Part shown: piece after piece, positions 1 through 8,929 of the stretch | How positions within the stretch are numbered: the stretch's first letter is position 1 | Layout of the letters: every line of letters starts with the position of its first letter | NCBI RefSeq assembly: GCF_016746085.1 | Contig: NZ_JAERTZ010000002.1 | Coordinates: forward strand, 124,001 to 188,000 | DNA length: 64,000 bases | Reading direction: 5' to 3' | Source: Zobellella iuensis | GTDB taxonomy: Bacteria > Pseudomonadota > Gammaproteobacteria > Enterobacterales > Aeromonadaceae | Position numbers and translations under genes: made by a program | Notes under the pieces: generated by a model | What the model was told of the DNA's origin: nothing | Database searches by the model: none | Seen by the model: the letters and a program-made list of their open reading frames with translations, nothing else

Positions 1-459
1 GCGGATGGAGGTGAGGGGGCCGGTGCGGGTGAGGCATTCGGCCACCGTGTATTCGGTGCCGCCCCAGCCGGAATTCTTGCCCGCGGCATAGTTCCAGCCT
101 TCGGGACGGCCGCCGGTGACCATGCGGAACACGCCGCCGTAGATGCCGACGCCGTCGGGCATGCCGCTTTCCAGGAATACCAGGGGTTCCCTGGGCAGGC
201 GCTCGGTCACCGGCGGCAGCTTGCCCTGCTCGACCAGCTCGGTGACCCAGGCCGGCTCGCTGTAGGCGGGCAGGGCCTGGAAGCGGAACAGGTCCGCCTG
301 GGTCAGCTCCATGGGGTAGCCCTGGCCGGGCAGGGGCTGGGCCGCGGGCAGGGGGGAGATCTCGCCGCCCGGCTCGGCCAGCAGCGTGGCCGGCGCCAGT
401 CCCAACAGGCCCGCCACGCAGGCGGACAACAGCGAAGTGCGATAATACGGTGTTTTCAT
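1..459 (-). CDS. Family-5 ABC solute-binding protein, 3' part missing at window edge (alpha-galactoside uptake candidate)
   Basis: The first 153 residues of a secreted protein start at the ATG at 459 and run off the window. The N-terminus MKTPYYRTSLL is followed by a hydrophobic stretch ending LLAEPGG, a signal peptide. The mature part (LVEQGKLPPVTERLP, then GIYGGVFRM) resembles the N-terminus of family-5 (oligopeptide-type) periplasmic binding proteins. Family-5 proteins serve alpha-galactosides in rhizobia (AgpA type). The gene lies 62 nt downstream of an alpha-galactosidase on the same strand, so raffinose or melibiose binding is the best inference. A peptide ligand cannot be excluded. Permease genes would be expected beyond the left edge. 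Confidence 0.75.
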   Translation of the reverse strand, partial: MKTPYYRTSLLSACVAGLLGLAPATLLAEPGGEISPLPAAQPLPGQGYPMELTQADLFRFQALPAYSEPAWVTELVEQGKLPPVTERLPREPLVFLESGMPDGVGIYGGVFRMVTGGRPEGWNYAAGKNSGWGGTEYTVAECLTRTGPLTSIR

Positions 460-521
460 CCTTTAGGTCCTTCTTTCCATGCAGGGTCAAGGAGTCCCGC
501 GCCTTGGGCGGGACGCCGGGA

Positions 522-2636
522 TCAGAGGGCGGTGAGCTTGATCACCATGGCGCTTTGCGGATCCAGCACCGGCATGGCCAGGCCGGCCTCGGCCAGCCAG
601 TCGCCGCCGGCCACGCAGCCGCCGTCCACCCAGAGTGGCAGCTTCTTCATCACCCCATAGTCGAAGCAGGCGGGGCGCTCCAGCAGCTCGACGCGGTAGC
701 GCTTGTCGGCGGCCAGGCCGGGCAGGCGCAGGGCGCCGGACAGGGCGTAGCGGGGCAGGGTCAGCTGGCCGACGTAGAACACCGCCTCGCTCCGGTCCGG
801 GCTGACCACGCCGTGGATCAGCTGGGCCGGATCCGGGCTGTCGAGGCGCACCACCTCGCCGCCGTGCAGCAGCGGGCGCAGCTGCTTGTGCAGGGCGATA
901 TAGCGGGCGAAGCCCTGGCGCTCGGCCTCGCTTTCCTTCACCGGATCCAGCTCCACCCCCATGTGGCCGAACAGGGCGGTGAGGCCGCGGAAGGCGATGT
1001 CCAGCTCGCGCCGGGTGCTGTGGCTGTGGTGGGTGCCGATATGGGTGCCCATCACCTCGGGCGGGAAGAAGTAGCTCATGCCGCGCTGGATCTGCTGGCG
1101 ATCCAGGGCGTCGTTGTTGTCCGAGGGCCAGAAACGGTGGGCGCGCTTGAGGATCTCGTAATCGACCCGGCCGCCGCCGGAGGCGCAGGATTCGAATTCC
1201 ACCCGCGGATGGCGCCGCTCCAGCTCGTCCAGCAGCCGGTACACCGCCAGGGTCTGGCCGTGCTGGGCCGGGCGGCCCTCGTGGCCGGGCTGCACCAGCT
1301 CCCGGTTCATGTCCCACTTGACGTAGTCGATGTGGTAACGGCCGAGCAGTTCGTCGAAGCGCGCCAGCAGGTAGCCGAACACCTCGGGATTCTGCAGATC
1401 CAGCACGTACTGGAAGCGGCCGGCGGGCTGGCGGTAGCCGGGCAGGGCCAGCAGCCAGTCCGGATGGGCGCGGTACAGATCCGAGTCGGGGTTGATCATC
1501 TCCGGCTCGAACCAGATGCCGAACTCCATGCCCAGCGCCTTGACGTGGGCGATCACCGGCTCCAGGCCCTCGGGGTACTTGCGCTCGTCCAGGTACCAGT
1601 CGCCCAGGGCGGCACGGTCGTGATCCCGGCCCCTGAACCAGCCGTCGTCGATGATGAAGCGCTCCACACCCATTTCCGCCGCCCGGCTGGCCATCTCCAT
1701 GATGTAGGCCGGCGAGTGATCGAAGTAGATGCCTTCCCAGGTGTTGAGGTGCACCGGCCGGGACTTGGCCACCGGCCAGTTGAGGATATGGGCGCGCACG
1801 AAGCAGTGGAACTGGCGGCTCATGCCGGTCAGGCCGGCGTCGCTGTAGCTGGCGTAGAGCCAGGGGGTGGAGCAGGACTCGCCCTCGGCCAGGCGGATCT
1901 CGCCCGGGGCGTACAGGGCCTCGGCCTGCACGAAGCGGCGGCCGTCGCTCTTCACGTCGGCGCGCAGCCGGTGGTTGCCGCTCCAGGCCAGGTGGAAGCC
2001 CCACACCTCGCCCTGCTGCTCGCCGAAGCCCGGGGTGCCGAGCATAAAGCCGGGAAAGTATTCGTGGGAGCTGCGGCCGCGGCGGTTTTCCTGCAGGTAG
2101 CCGCCGTGGACCAGGGGCAGCCGGTGGCTCTGGAACTCCTTGCACCAGCGGCCGTGGAAGGCCTGCAATTCGCTCACCCGCTCGGGCAACTGCAGGGTCA
2201 GGGCCAGCCGGCTCAGCTCGTAGTCGCCGGCCTTGAGGTTGGTGAGGGTATGGCGCAGGGCCAGCACCTCGCTGTCGGGATCCAGGCCGATTTCCATCTC
2301 CAGGCGCAGGCCGGCGATGGCGTCTTCGTAGATCAGCCGGGCTTGCTGCCCCTGGTGGGACACCGACACCGGCTCGAACACCGGCGACCAGTCCATGCCC
2401 TGGCGGTGGCCCTCGACGCCCGGGGCGCTGAACACCCCGCGGCCGGCTTCCGGATTCAGCCCCAGGGGCACGTCCACGTCCAGCCGGCTGTTGGGCACGG
2501 CGCGGACCAGGGTATCGGCGGCGGCCCGGTCGAAATGGGCGAGTTTCCTGCCCCAGTAGAGCAGCTCTGCGGTCGGTCTGTGGCGCAGCTGCAGTTCGGT
2601 ATGCTGGCCGCACAGGCGGAGAATGGTGGTGGTCAT
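522..2636 (-). CDS. Alpha-galactosidase, glycoside hydrolase family 36
   Basis: This 704-residue enzyme should release galactose from melibiose, raffinose or related alpha-galactosides. It has no signal peptide, so it is probably cytoplasmic. The TIM-barrel holds RFIIDDGWF, FGIWFEPEM and VKWDMNR, the last carrying the expected nucleophile (Asp near 442). SCASGGGRVDYE and WPSDNND follow; an Asp near 506 is the likely acid/base. Length fits bacterial GH36 enzymes of about 700-730 residues. I chose the ATG at 2636 over an upstream in-frame start because an AGGGAG ribosome site lies 10 nt before it and MTTTILRL begins the conserved N-terminal domain. The family-5 binding protein gene follows; an AraC-type regulator lies upstream on the same strand. 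Confidence 0.95.
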   Translation of the reverse strand: MTTTILRLCGQHTELQLRHRPTAELLYWGRKLAHFDRAAADTLVRAVPNSRLDVDVPLGLNPEAGRGVFSAPGVEGHRQGMDWSPVFEPVSVSHQGQQARLIYEDAIAGLRLEMEIGLDPDSEVLALRHTLTNLKAGDYELSRLALTLQLPERVSELQAFHGRWCKEFQSHRLPLVHGGYLQENRRGRSSHEYFPGFMLGTPGFGEQQGEVWGFHLAWSGNHRLRADVKSDGRRFVQAEALYAPGEIRLAEGESCSTPWLYASYSDAGLTGMSRQFHCFVRAHILNWPVAKSRPVHLNTWEGIYFDHSPAYIMEMASRAAEMGVERFIIDDGWFRGRDHDRAALGDWYLDERKYPEGLEPVIAHVKALGMEFGIWFEPEMINPDSDLYRAHPDWLLALPGYRQPAGRFQYVLDLQNPEVFGYLLARFDELLGRYHIDYVKWDMNRELVQPGHEGRPAQHGQTLAVYRLLDELERRHPRVEFESCASGGGRVDYEILKRAHRFWPSDNNDALDRQQIQRGMSYFFPPEVMGTHIGTHHSHSTRRELDIAFRGLTALFGHMGVELDPVKESEAERQGFARYIALHKQLRPLLHGGEVVRLDSPDPAQLIHGVVSPDRSEAVFYVGQLTLPRYALSGALRLPGLAADKRYRVELLERPACFDYGVMKKLPLWVDGGCVAGGDWLAEAGLAMPVLDPQSAMVIKLTAL

Positions 2637-2677
2637 CTGTTCAGGCTCCCTGGGATCGACCCTGGTCCGGATTAATG

Positions 2678-2699
2678 TAATCGGTTCCAATCGGTTTGG
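2678..2699. promoter_or_regulatory. Possible LacI-family half-palindromic operator
   Basis: The stretch TAATCGGTTCCAATCGGTTTGG lies 40-60 nt before the alpha-galactosidase start. It repeats ATCGGTT twice, and its second part (CCAATCGGTTTGG) has the AAnCGnTT core of LacI/GalR operators. It could be a second operator beside the perfect palindrome at 2754. It is weak evidence alone. Confidence 0.3.
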
Positions 2700-2753
2700 T
2701 TGCCTGAATGTCAACTTAACAGGCGGTATTGCCGACGGCTGCCGATGTTTATT

Positions 2754-2767
2754 TGTAAACGTTTACA
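2754..2767. promoter_or_regulatory. Perfect 14-bp palindrome TGTAAACGTTTACA, LacI/GalR-type operator
   Basis: TGTAAACGTTTACA lies about 120 bp upstream of the alpha-galactosidase start, in the 226-bp gap after the regulator gene. The central CG with flanking A/T arms is the usual form of a LacI/GalR-family operator, for example of galactose or raffinose repressors. No LacI-family gene is present in the window, so the repressor would lie beyond the left edge or elsewhere. Confidence 0.65.
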
Positions 2768-2862
2768 CTAATGTAGAGAGACCCCCGGAAGATGGAAACC
2801 CCGGGGTAATAAAAGTGTGAAACGGATCGTAAATTTTGTGGGACGGGTGGTGGCCGGTGGCC

Positions 2863-3735
2863 TCAGTCTACCCGGTGCCGGGCGCGGGCCTGGGCCCGGT
2901 AACGGGAGGGGGAGACCCCGGTCTGGTGGCGGAACCAGTGGCTGAAGTTGAAGGCGTCCGGGTAGCCGACCCGCTGGGCGACCTGGCTTATCTGCCAGTT
3001 GCTGTGGGCCAGCAGCTCCCGCGCCCGCTGCAGCCGGAGCCGGGCCAGCCGGTGCATGGGGCTCTGGCCGTAGAGCTTGCGGCAGACCCGGTTGAGGTGA
3101 GGCACCGAGCAGTGCACCTCTTCCGCCAGGGCGGCCTGGCTCCATTTCTGGTGCAGCTGGGCCTCGAGCCGGGCAAACAGCTGGCGCACCGCCATCTCCA
3201 GCCGGCTGAAGCCGCTCTGCTGCGACAGGATCTCGGTAAGTAGCTCGTGCACCAGGGTCAGCAGCGGTCGCCGGCGCGGGGTGCGGCTCTGGTGGTAGAG
3301 GCTGTCCATCAGCGGGGCCAGGGCCCAGACCTGATCGTGCTGGAACACGTCGCTGTCGTGCTCCCGCAGCCGGGCCCAGGTGCCGCTGTCGCGCAGCAGC
3401 AGCCAGGCCATGTGCCAGTCGTCGCCGTCCAGCTCGAACAGGAAGGGCCGGCCCGCCGGCAGCAGGGTAACGCTGCCGGGCGGTATCGCCAGTTGTCTGC
3501 CCGGCAGCGACAGCCGGCCCCGGCCGGCGGTGGTGAACAGCAGGGTGTGCAGATCCGGCGCCTTCTGGCCGACCTGGTACCGGCCCTGGAGTACGCTCAC
3601 TCCGCCCAGGTGCAGATCGTAGTCCTGCATCTCCGGCACCTCCTCGCTGATCAGGAAGCGCTCTCGGCACTCGGGCCCCAGCACGAGCAGGTCTTGGAAC
3701 TCATCATGATTCAAATTCACAGGTTGTTGATTCAT
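2863..3735 (-). CDS. AraC-family transcriptional regulator of the alpha-galactoside genes
   Basis: This 290-residue protein has an N-terminal cupin-like sensor domain (about residues 40-130, including LSLPGRQLAIPPGSVTLLPA) and a C-terminal AraC/XylS double helix-turn-helix. The DNA-binding part includes WSQAALAEEVHCSVPHLNRV and ISQVAQRVGYPDAFNFSHWF, then the typical GVSPSRYR ending. This layout matches sugar-responsive activators such as RafR, MelR and MsmR. It sits directly upstream of, and co-oriented with, the GH36 gene and is divergent from the MATE gene. Control of the alpha-galactosidase is inferred from position. The ATG at 3735 has only a weak ribosome site. Confidence 0.88.
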   Translation of the reverse strand: MNQQPVNLNHDEFQDLLVLGPECRERFLISEEVPEMQDYDLHLGGVSVLQGRYQVGQKAPDLHTLLFTTAGRGRLSLPGRQLAIPPGSVTLLPAGRPFLFELDGDDWHMAWLLLRDSGTWARLREHDSDVFQHDQVWALAPLMDSLYHQSRTPRRRPLLTLVHELLTEILSQQSGFSRLEMAVRQLFARLEAQLHQKWSQAALAEEVHCSVPHLNRVCRKLYGQSPMHRLARLRLQRARELLAHSNWQISQVAQRVGYPDAFNFSHWFRHQTGVSPSRYRAQARARHRVD

Positions 3736-3924
3736 ATGTACATAGCCTGTTTTTCATTCGCTTATTAGAATATCCCCATAATAACTACTTCTCCAGCCTG
3801 CGCCCCGGCCATTATCGCCCTGGCGGCAGGCCACTTGTTTCACTATCCATCTTTTTTCACATTACCGGAGCATTCCGGGGACAGCCGTTGCCGTGGTGGC
3901 GGGGCCGACCCGGCGGGGGGCATT

Positions 3925-5307
3925 ATGGGTTATCGACAATTCTGGCGGCAGGTGATGAGCCTGGCGCTGCCGGTGGCGGTGCAGTCGGCGCTGGTGGCGG
4001 CGCTGGGCATGGCCGACGTGCTGATGGTCAGCCACCTGGGCAACGAGGCGGTGGCGGCGGTGGGGCTGTCGGCCAAGCTCAACTTCGTGCTGATCCTGGT
4101 GATGGCGGCCATAGGTACCGGCTGCTCCATCATGGTGGCCCAGTATTTCGGCGCCGGGCGGCGCGACAAGGTGCGCCAGACCCTGGCCTGCGCGCTGCTG
4201 CTGGGCACCCTGGTGATGCTGCCCTTCACCTTCTGGCTGCTGGGCTGGTCCGAGCCGCTGATCCGCCTGGGCAGCAGCGATCCCCAAGTGGTCGAGCTGG
4301 GCACCGTATATCTCACCCTGATCGGCCTGACCCTGTTCACCACCCAGGGCATCATCGTCTACGAGTCGGCCATGCGCTCCATCGGCCGTGCCGACTGGCC
4401 GCTCAAGTACGCGGCGGTGGCCATACTGCTCAACATCGCCCTCAACTACTGGCTGATCAACGGCGGCCTGGGGCTGCCGGCCCTGGGCGTGACCGGGGCC
4501 GCCATCGCCACCGTGCTGGCCCGGCTGTTCCAGTTCGGCTGGATCCTCTGGGAGCAGCAACAACGGCCGGAGCTGCGGCTGAAGGGCGCCACCTGGCGGG
4601 CGCTGCGCGGTACCCGGCTGCCGGGGAATTTCATTGCCCTGACCTGGCCGCTGGTGGCCAACTTTACCCTGTGGTCGGCCGGCTCGCTCGGTTATCACCT
4701 GATCGCCGGCCGCATGGGCACGGTGCCGCTGGCAGTGATGAGCCTGCTGGCGCCGATAGAAGGCATGTACCACGCCTTCTTCTTCGGCCTGGTCAGCGCC
4801 TGCGGCATCATGATCGGCCAGCGCCTGGGGCGGGATCAGTTTGCCGAGGCCCGCTGGCTGGCCCACCGCTTCCTGTGGATAGCGCCGCTGGGCTCCTTGC
4901 TGCTGGGGCTGGCGTTGCTGGCGGCCTCGCCGCTGCTGCTGGGCTGGATGCAGATGCCGGACGCCGACACCGCCTACCAGACCCAGCTGGCCATGGCGGT
5001 GATGTGCCTGGGCTTCTGGGTCAAGGTGTTCAACATGACCGCCATCCAGGGCATTCTGCGCTCCGGCGGCGACAGCCGCTTCTGCCTGGGCATGGACATG
5101 GTGGCCATGTGGATCATCGGCCTGCCCCTGACCTGGCTGGCGGCCTTTTTCTGGGAGCTGCCCTTCGTCTGGGTGTACGCCATGGTGCTGAGCGAGGAGG
5201 TAGTGAAGGCGCTGGGGGTGTACTGGCGGATCCGCAAGGGCTACTGGCTGGCGAACCTGACCGAGCCGGAGGAGCGGCCAACGGCGGTGGCCGAGCCCGC
5301 GGCTTAG
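3925..5307 (+). CDS. MATE-family multidrug/cation exporter
   Basis: This 460-residue inner-membrane protein has about 12 hydrophobic segments in two MatE halves. The opening segment (VMSLALPVAVQSALVAALGMADVLMVSHLG) is typical of NorM/DinF-type Na+- or H+-coupled exporters. The usual length is 450-470. The open frame extends upstream, but the ATG at 3925 follows a G-rich ribosome site and begins the family-typical N-terminus MGYRQFWRQ. The gene is divergent from the AraC regulator and ends in a strong terminator. The substrate is not predictable. Confidence 0.9.
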   Translation: MGYRQFWRQVMSLALPVAVQSALVAALGMADVLMVSHLGNEAVAAVGLSAKLNFVLILVMAAIGTGCSIMVAQYFGAGRRDKVRQTLACALLLGTLVMLPFTFWLLGWSEPLIRLGSSDPQVVELGTVYLTLIGLTLFTTQGIIVYESAMRSIGRADWPLKYAAVAILLNIALNYWLINGGLGLPALGVTGAAIATVLARLFQFGWILWEQQQRPELRLKGATWRALRGTRLPGNFIALTWPLVANFTLWSAGSLGYHLIAGRMGTVPLAVMSLLAPIEGMYHAFFFGLVSACGIMIGQRLGRDQFAEARWLAHRFLWIAPLGSLLLGLALLAASPLLLGWMQMPDADTAYQTQLAMAVMCLGFWVKVFNMTAIQGILRSGGDSRFCLGMDMVAMWIIGLPLTWLAAFFWELPFVWVYAMVLSEEVVKALGVYWRIRKGYWLANLTEPEERPTAVAEPAA

Positions 5308-5325
5308 AGCGCAGCAGGTGAAAGC

Positions 5326-5352
5326 GGGGAGGCGAAAGCCTCCCCTTTTGTT
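5326..5352 (+). terminator. Rho-independent terminator after the MATE gene
   Basis: GGGGAGGC and GCCTCCCC form an 8-bp stem around a GAAA tetraloop, followed by a T-rich stretch (TTTTGTTT), 19 nt past the MATE stop codon. Confidence 0.9.
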
Positions 5353-5481
5353 TAGCAAGGGCTCAGCCTTTTGCCGGTCGACGGGGGCGGTCCGGATGCC
5401 TTTGTGGCCTGGATCACAGGGTGGCTGAAACGATTTTGCAACCTTGCTCACAGAAATGATGCATTTGTACGGTAGTTGATT

Positions 5482-5497
5482 GCTAAACCGATTTAGC
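5482..5497. promoter_or_regulatory. ScrR-like operator upstream of the sugar ABC operon
   Basis: GCTAAACCGATTTAGC is a near-perfect palindrome: six-base arms GCTAAA/TTTAGC around CCGA. It matches the LacI-family form GCTAAAYCGRTTTAGC known for sucrose repressors (ScrR) of gammaproteobacteria. It lies 88 bp before the binding-protein start, where it would cover or follow the promoter. No scrR gene is in the window. Confidence 0.75.
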
Positions 5498-5585
5498 TTG
5501 CGCTAGTTTATTCATCGAACCCGAACTTGACCCCAAGTTCCCCGTCAGTGATGCAGCCCCGGCTGCCTTGTTACAAGGATGAACA

Positions 5586-6842
5586 ATGCGCACTTTTTCC
5601 CGTACCCTGCTTGCTACCCTGCTCACCGGCCTGTCCGCCCAGGCCCTGGCCCAGCCGGTGGAAATCCGCGCCTGGCGCCACGACACCAGCGAAAATGAAA
5701 TCGCCGCCTCCCAGGCGGCCATCGCCCGCTTCAACGACAGCCAGAACGACTACCGGGTGGTGGTGGAGCTGATCCCCGAGGGCGCCTACACCGAAACCAT
5801 CAACGCCGCGGCCCTGGCCGGGCGCCTGCCCTGCGTGCTGGACATGGACCAGCCGGTGGTGCCCAACTTCGCCTGGGCCGGCAACCTGGCGCCCCTGGAG
5901 GGGCTGCTGGATCAGGCCCTGCTGGACCAGATAGTGTCCACCGGCAAGGGCAGCTACCAGGGCAAGGTGTATTCGGTGGGCCAGTACGACGTGGCCCTGT
6001 CGCTGTTCACCCGCCAGAGCACCCTCGACAAGCACGGCATCCGCAAGGCCACCCTGGAGCAGCCCTACAGCCGCGAGGAGTTCGACCAGATCCTGGCCAG
6101 GCTCAAGGCTTCGGGAGACTTCTTCTACCCCTTCGACATCAACACCAGCTGGAGCGGTGAATGGGCCTCCTACGGCTTCGCCCCCTTCCTGCAGAGCTTC
6201 GGCGGCGACCAGATCGACCGCGCCAGCTACCTGGCGTCCGAGGGCGAGCTCAACGGCGAGGCCGCCGAGGCCTGGGGCGAGTGGATGAGAGCCCTGGTGA
6301 CCAAGGGCTATATCGACCGCCGCGCCGCCGACGACAAGGGCTTCCTGCGCGGCCGGGTGGCCATCCACTACAACGGCTCCTGGGCGGTGGGCGAATACAG
6401 CGAACTGCTGGGGGACGATCTGGTGGTGATGCCGACCCTGGATCTGGGCCAGGGCCCGGTGGTCGGCAGCGGCTCCTGGCACTGGGGCATCAGCAGCGGC
6501 TGTCCGGACAAGGAAGGCGCCGCCCGCTTCATCAACTTCCTGCTGCAGCCCGAGGAGATCGCGGCCATGGCCGACGCCGTGAGCGCCATCCCCACCTCGG
6601 AGGCGGCGGCGGCCCTGACCGAGCACTACCGGGAAGGAGGCAAGTGGCGCATGTTCTACGATTATTCCGAGCGCTTCGCCCGCATCCGCCCCGAGACCCC
6701 GGCCTATCCGGTGATCAGCAGCAGCTTCGAGAAGGCGGTCAACGACATCTTCGACGGACGGGACGTGCTGGATTCCCTGGACGCGGCGGTGGCGGTGATC
6801 GAGCGCAACATCCGCGACAACAACGGTTACGGCTTCCAGTAA
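5586..6842 (+). CDS. Sugar ABC transporter periplasmic binding protein (family 1)
   Basis: The protein has 418 residues and a signal peptide (MRTFSRTLLATLLTGLSAQA, cleavage probably after ALA). The mature part begins VEIRAWRHDTSENEIAAS and keeps the maltose-binding-type fold, with GRLPCVLDMDQP and GSGSWHWGISSGC. It starts a five-gene sugar import and hydrolysis operon and is most like alpha-glucoside/sucrose/trehalose binders (AglE, ThuE). The GH32 enzyme downstream suggests sucrose or a fructoside as ligand. An AAGGA ribosome site precedes the ATG by 6 nt. Confidence 0.9.
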   Translation: MRTFSRTLLATLLTGLSAQALAQPVEIRAWRHDTSENEIAASQAAIARFNDSQNDYRVVVELIPEGAYTETINAAALAGRLPCVLDMDQPVVPNFAWAGNLAPLEGLLDQALLDQIVSTGKGSYQGKVYSVGQYDVALSLFTRQSTLDKHGIRKATLEQPYSREEFDQILARLKASGDFFYPFDINTSWSGEWASYGFAPFLQSFGGDQIDRASYLASEGELNGEAAEAWGEWMRALVTKGYIDRRAADDKGFLRGRVAIHYNGSWAVGEYSELLGDDLVVMPTLDLGQGPVVGSGSWHWGISSGCPDKEGAARFINFLLQPEEIAAMADAVSAIPTSEAAAALTEHYREGGKWRMFYDYSERFARIRPETPAYPVISSSFEKAVNDIFDGRDVLDSLDAAVAVIERNIRDNNGYGFQ

Positions 6843-6849
6843 CCCCCAT

Positions 6850-6870
6850 GGGCCCGCCCGGCGCGGGCCC
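6850..6870 (+). terminator. Intercistronic GC hairpin after the binding-protein gene
   Basis: GGGCCCGC and GCGGGCCC form an 8-bp stem with a 5-nt loop, 7 nt after the binding-protein stop and before the first permease. There is no T tract, so it is probably an mRNA-stabilising or attenuating hairpin. That is the common way to make binding protein in excess over membrane subunits. Confidence 0.6.
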
Positions 6871-6894
6871 CGGCTCCCGTTCACAGGACACGAC

Positions 6895-8013
6895 ATGATG
6901 CCCACCCAAACCCTGCGGCAGCCGGCGGCGACGGCCGCCCGCCCCAAGGACACCCTGGCCCGGCGGCAGCGCTTCTACGGCTGGCTGCTGGGCAGCCCCG
7001 CCTTCTTCGGGCTGGCGCTCTTCATCCTGGTGCCCTTCGTGATGGCGATAGTGCTGTCGTTCACCAACCAGCGGCTGCTGTCGCCCAACGCCACCGAGAT
7101 GGTGGGCCTGCGCAACTACGACCGGCTGCTGGCGGTGACCTGGCTGACCCAGGACGCCCGGCGCGACGAGGCGGGCGCTATTCTGCGGGCCGCCGACGGC
7201 GCGCCCGAATTCGAGCGGCTGCGCACCCTGCTCCGCGCCAACCCGGACTACCGGGACTACAGCGAACTGGCTAGCTTCACCTTCAACGAGTCGCGGCTGG
7301 TGCTGCTGGCCAAGGATCCGCTGTTCATCAAGTCCTTCGGCAACACCCTGAAGTTCGCCTTTATGGTGATCCCCCTGCAGTGCGGCGCCGCCCTGCTGCT
7401 GGCGCTATTGGTCAACCTGGGGCTGAGGGGGACCAATTTCTTCCGCACCGCCTATTTCGCGCCCGTGGTGACCTCCATGGTGGTGGTGTCCATCGTCTGG
7501 ACCTTCCTCTACCACAAGGACACCGGCCTGATTAACGAATTCCTGAAGACCCTGTCCTTCGGCCTGATCGGGGACATCGACTGGCTGGGCAGCCCGGCCT
7601 GGTCGATGCCGGCCATCGTCGTCATGTCGGCCTGGCAGGGGGCCGGCTACCAGATGCTGATCTTCCTCGCCGGCCTGCAGAACATCCCCGAGGATCTGTA
7701 CGAGGCGGCCTCCCTCGACGGCGCCAACGGCTGGCAGAAGTTCTGGTACATCACCCTGCCGGGGCTGCGCAACACCACCATCTTCGTGGTGATCTCCACC
7801 ACCATCGCCGCCTTCGGCCTGTTCACCCAGGTGGACGTGATGACCGCCGGCGGGCCCGCCGACTCCACCAGTACCGTGATGTACCACGCGGTGCGCAAGG
7901 GGTTCCGCGAGCAGGACATCGGCTACGGCGCCACCATCAGCGTGATCTACTTCCTGGTGATCCTGGCCATCGCCCTGGGCCAGAAATACTACTTCGACAA
8001 GCGGGAGAAATAA
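6895..8013 (+). CDS. Sugar ABC transporter permease, MalF/AglF type
   Basis: This 372-residue inner-membrane permease has a first membrane span near residues 30-55 (SPAFFGLALFILVPFVMAIV). A soluble insert of about 80 residues follows (about 60-135), then the BPD_transp_1 domain. The EAA loop EAASLDGANGWQKFWYITLP contacts the ATPase. It is paired with the MalG-type permease 2 nt downstream. Two ATGs are adjacent (6895 and 6898); either could be the start. Confidence 0.92.
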   Translation: MMPTQTLRQPAATAARPKDTLARRQRFYGWLLGSPAFFGLALFILVPFVMAIVLSFTNQRLLSPNATEMVGLRNYDRLLAVTWLTQDARRDEAGAILRAADGAPEFERLRTLLRANPDYRDYSELASFTFNESRLVLLAKDPLFIKSFGNTLKFAFMVIPLQCGAALLLALLVNLGLRGTNFFRTAYFAPVVTSMVVVSIVWTFLYHKDTGLINEFLKTLSFGLIGDIDWLGSPAWSMPAIVVMSAWQGAGYQMLIFLAGLQNIPEDLYEAASLDGANGWQKFWYITLPGLRNTTIFVVISTTIAAFGLFTQVDVMTAGGPADSTSTVMYHAVRKGFREQDIGYGATISVIYFLVILAIALGQKYYFDKREK

Positions 8014-8015
8014 GC

Positions 8016-8918
8016 ATGAGCGCCTCTTCGTCCTCCATGGTCGATCCCAACTTCATCTACAAGCGGATCCTGACCTACGCCGTGCTGGTGCTGCTGGCCT
8101 ACGTGTTCCTGTTTCCGCTGCTGTTCATGGTGATCTCCTCGTTCAAGCCCCAGCAGCAGATCTTCACCGATCTCTACTCGATCCGCGCCCTGCTGCCGGT
8201 GGGGGAGGTCTCCCTCGACAACTACCGGGCGGTGTTCCGCAAGAGCGCCATCGAGACCATGTTCCTCAACTCGGTGATCATCACCGGCACCACAGTGGTG
8301 CTGGGCCTGCTGGTCAACAGCCTGGCGGCCTTCGCCCTGAGCCGGCTGCGCTGGAAGGGGCAGCAGTTGATGCTGACCCTGGTGATAGCGCTGCTGATCA
8401 TCCCCTTCGAGGCCATCTCGGTGCCGCTGCTGATGCTGGTGGCGCACCTGCCCTGGGTCGGCTGGGAAAACGGCCAGTTCGTGCTGCACGGCTCCTGGCT
8501 CAACAGCCTGCAGGTGCAGATACTGCCGATGGTGGCCAACGCCTTCTCCATCTTCCTGTTCTACCAGTTCTTCCGGGACATCCCGAAAGACTTCGACGAG
8601 GCGGCGGCCATCGACGGCGCCAGCCCCTGGCAGATCTACTGGAAGGTGATAGTGCCCATGTCCTGGCCGGTGTTCGCCACCGTGGCCATACTGCAGTTCC
8701 TGCACATGTGGAACCAGTACCTCTGGCCCATCATGGTGGTGCAGGGCGAGGCCGCCCGGCCGCTGCAGCCGGGCATCCAGCAGTTCTTCGGCACCACCAC
8801 CGAGTGGGGCGAAATCATGGCCTACGCCAGCATGGTGACGGTCCCGGTATTGATTGTGTTCCTGGCGTTCCAGAAGCGGTTCGTCCGCAGCATGGCCAGC
8901 GCCGGCGTTAAAGGATAA
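8016..8918 (+). CDS. Sugar ABC transporter permease, MalG/AglG type
   Basis: This 300-residue permease has six predicted membrane spans. Its EAA loop EAAAIDGASPWQIYWKVIVP lies near residue 200. The ending VFLAFQKRFVRSMASAGVKG is the MalG-type C-terminus QxxFVxGxxxGAVKG. It begins 2 nt after the MalF-type gene, so the two are translationally coupled and should form the heterodimeric channel. Confidence 0.93.
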   Translation: MSASSSSMVDPNFIYKRILTYAVLVLLAYVFLFPLLFMVISSFKPQQQIFTDLYSIRALLPVGEVSLDNYRAVFRKSAIETMFLNSVIITGTTVVLGLLVNSLAAFALSRLRWKGQQLMLTLVIALLIIPFEAISVPLLMLVAHLPWVGWENGQFVLHGSWLNSLQVQILPMVANAFSIFLFYQFFRDIPKDFDEAAAIDGASPWQIYWKVIVPMSWPVFATVAILQFLHMWNQYLWPIMVVQGEAARPLQPGIQQFFGTTTEWGEIMAYASMVTVPVLIVFLAFQKRFVRSMASAGVKG

Positions 8919-8929
8919 GGAGAATCGAG

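Noticed and set aside
450-2675. A 741-codon open frame on the plus strand opposite the alpha-galactosidase
   Set aside because: It is an antisense frame kept open by high GC. It has no recognisable domain, and the minus strand encodes a complete GH36 enzyme.
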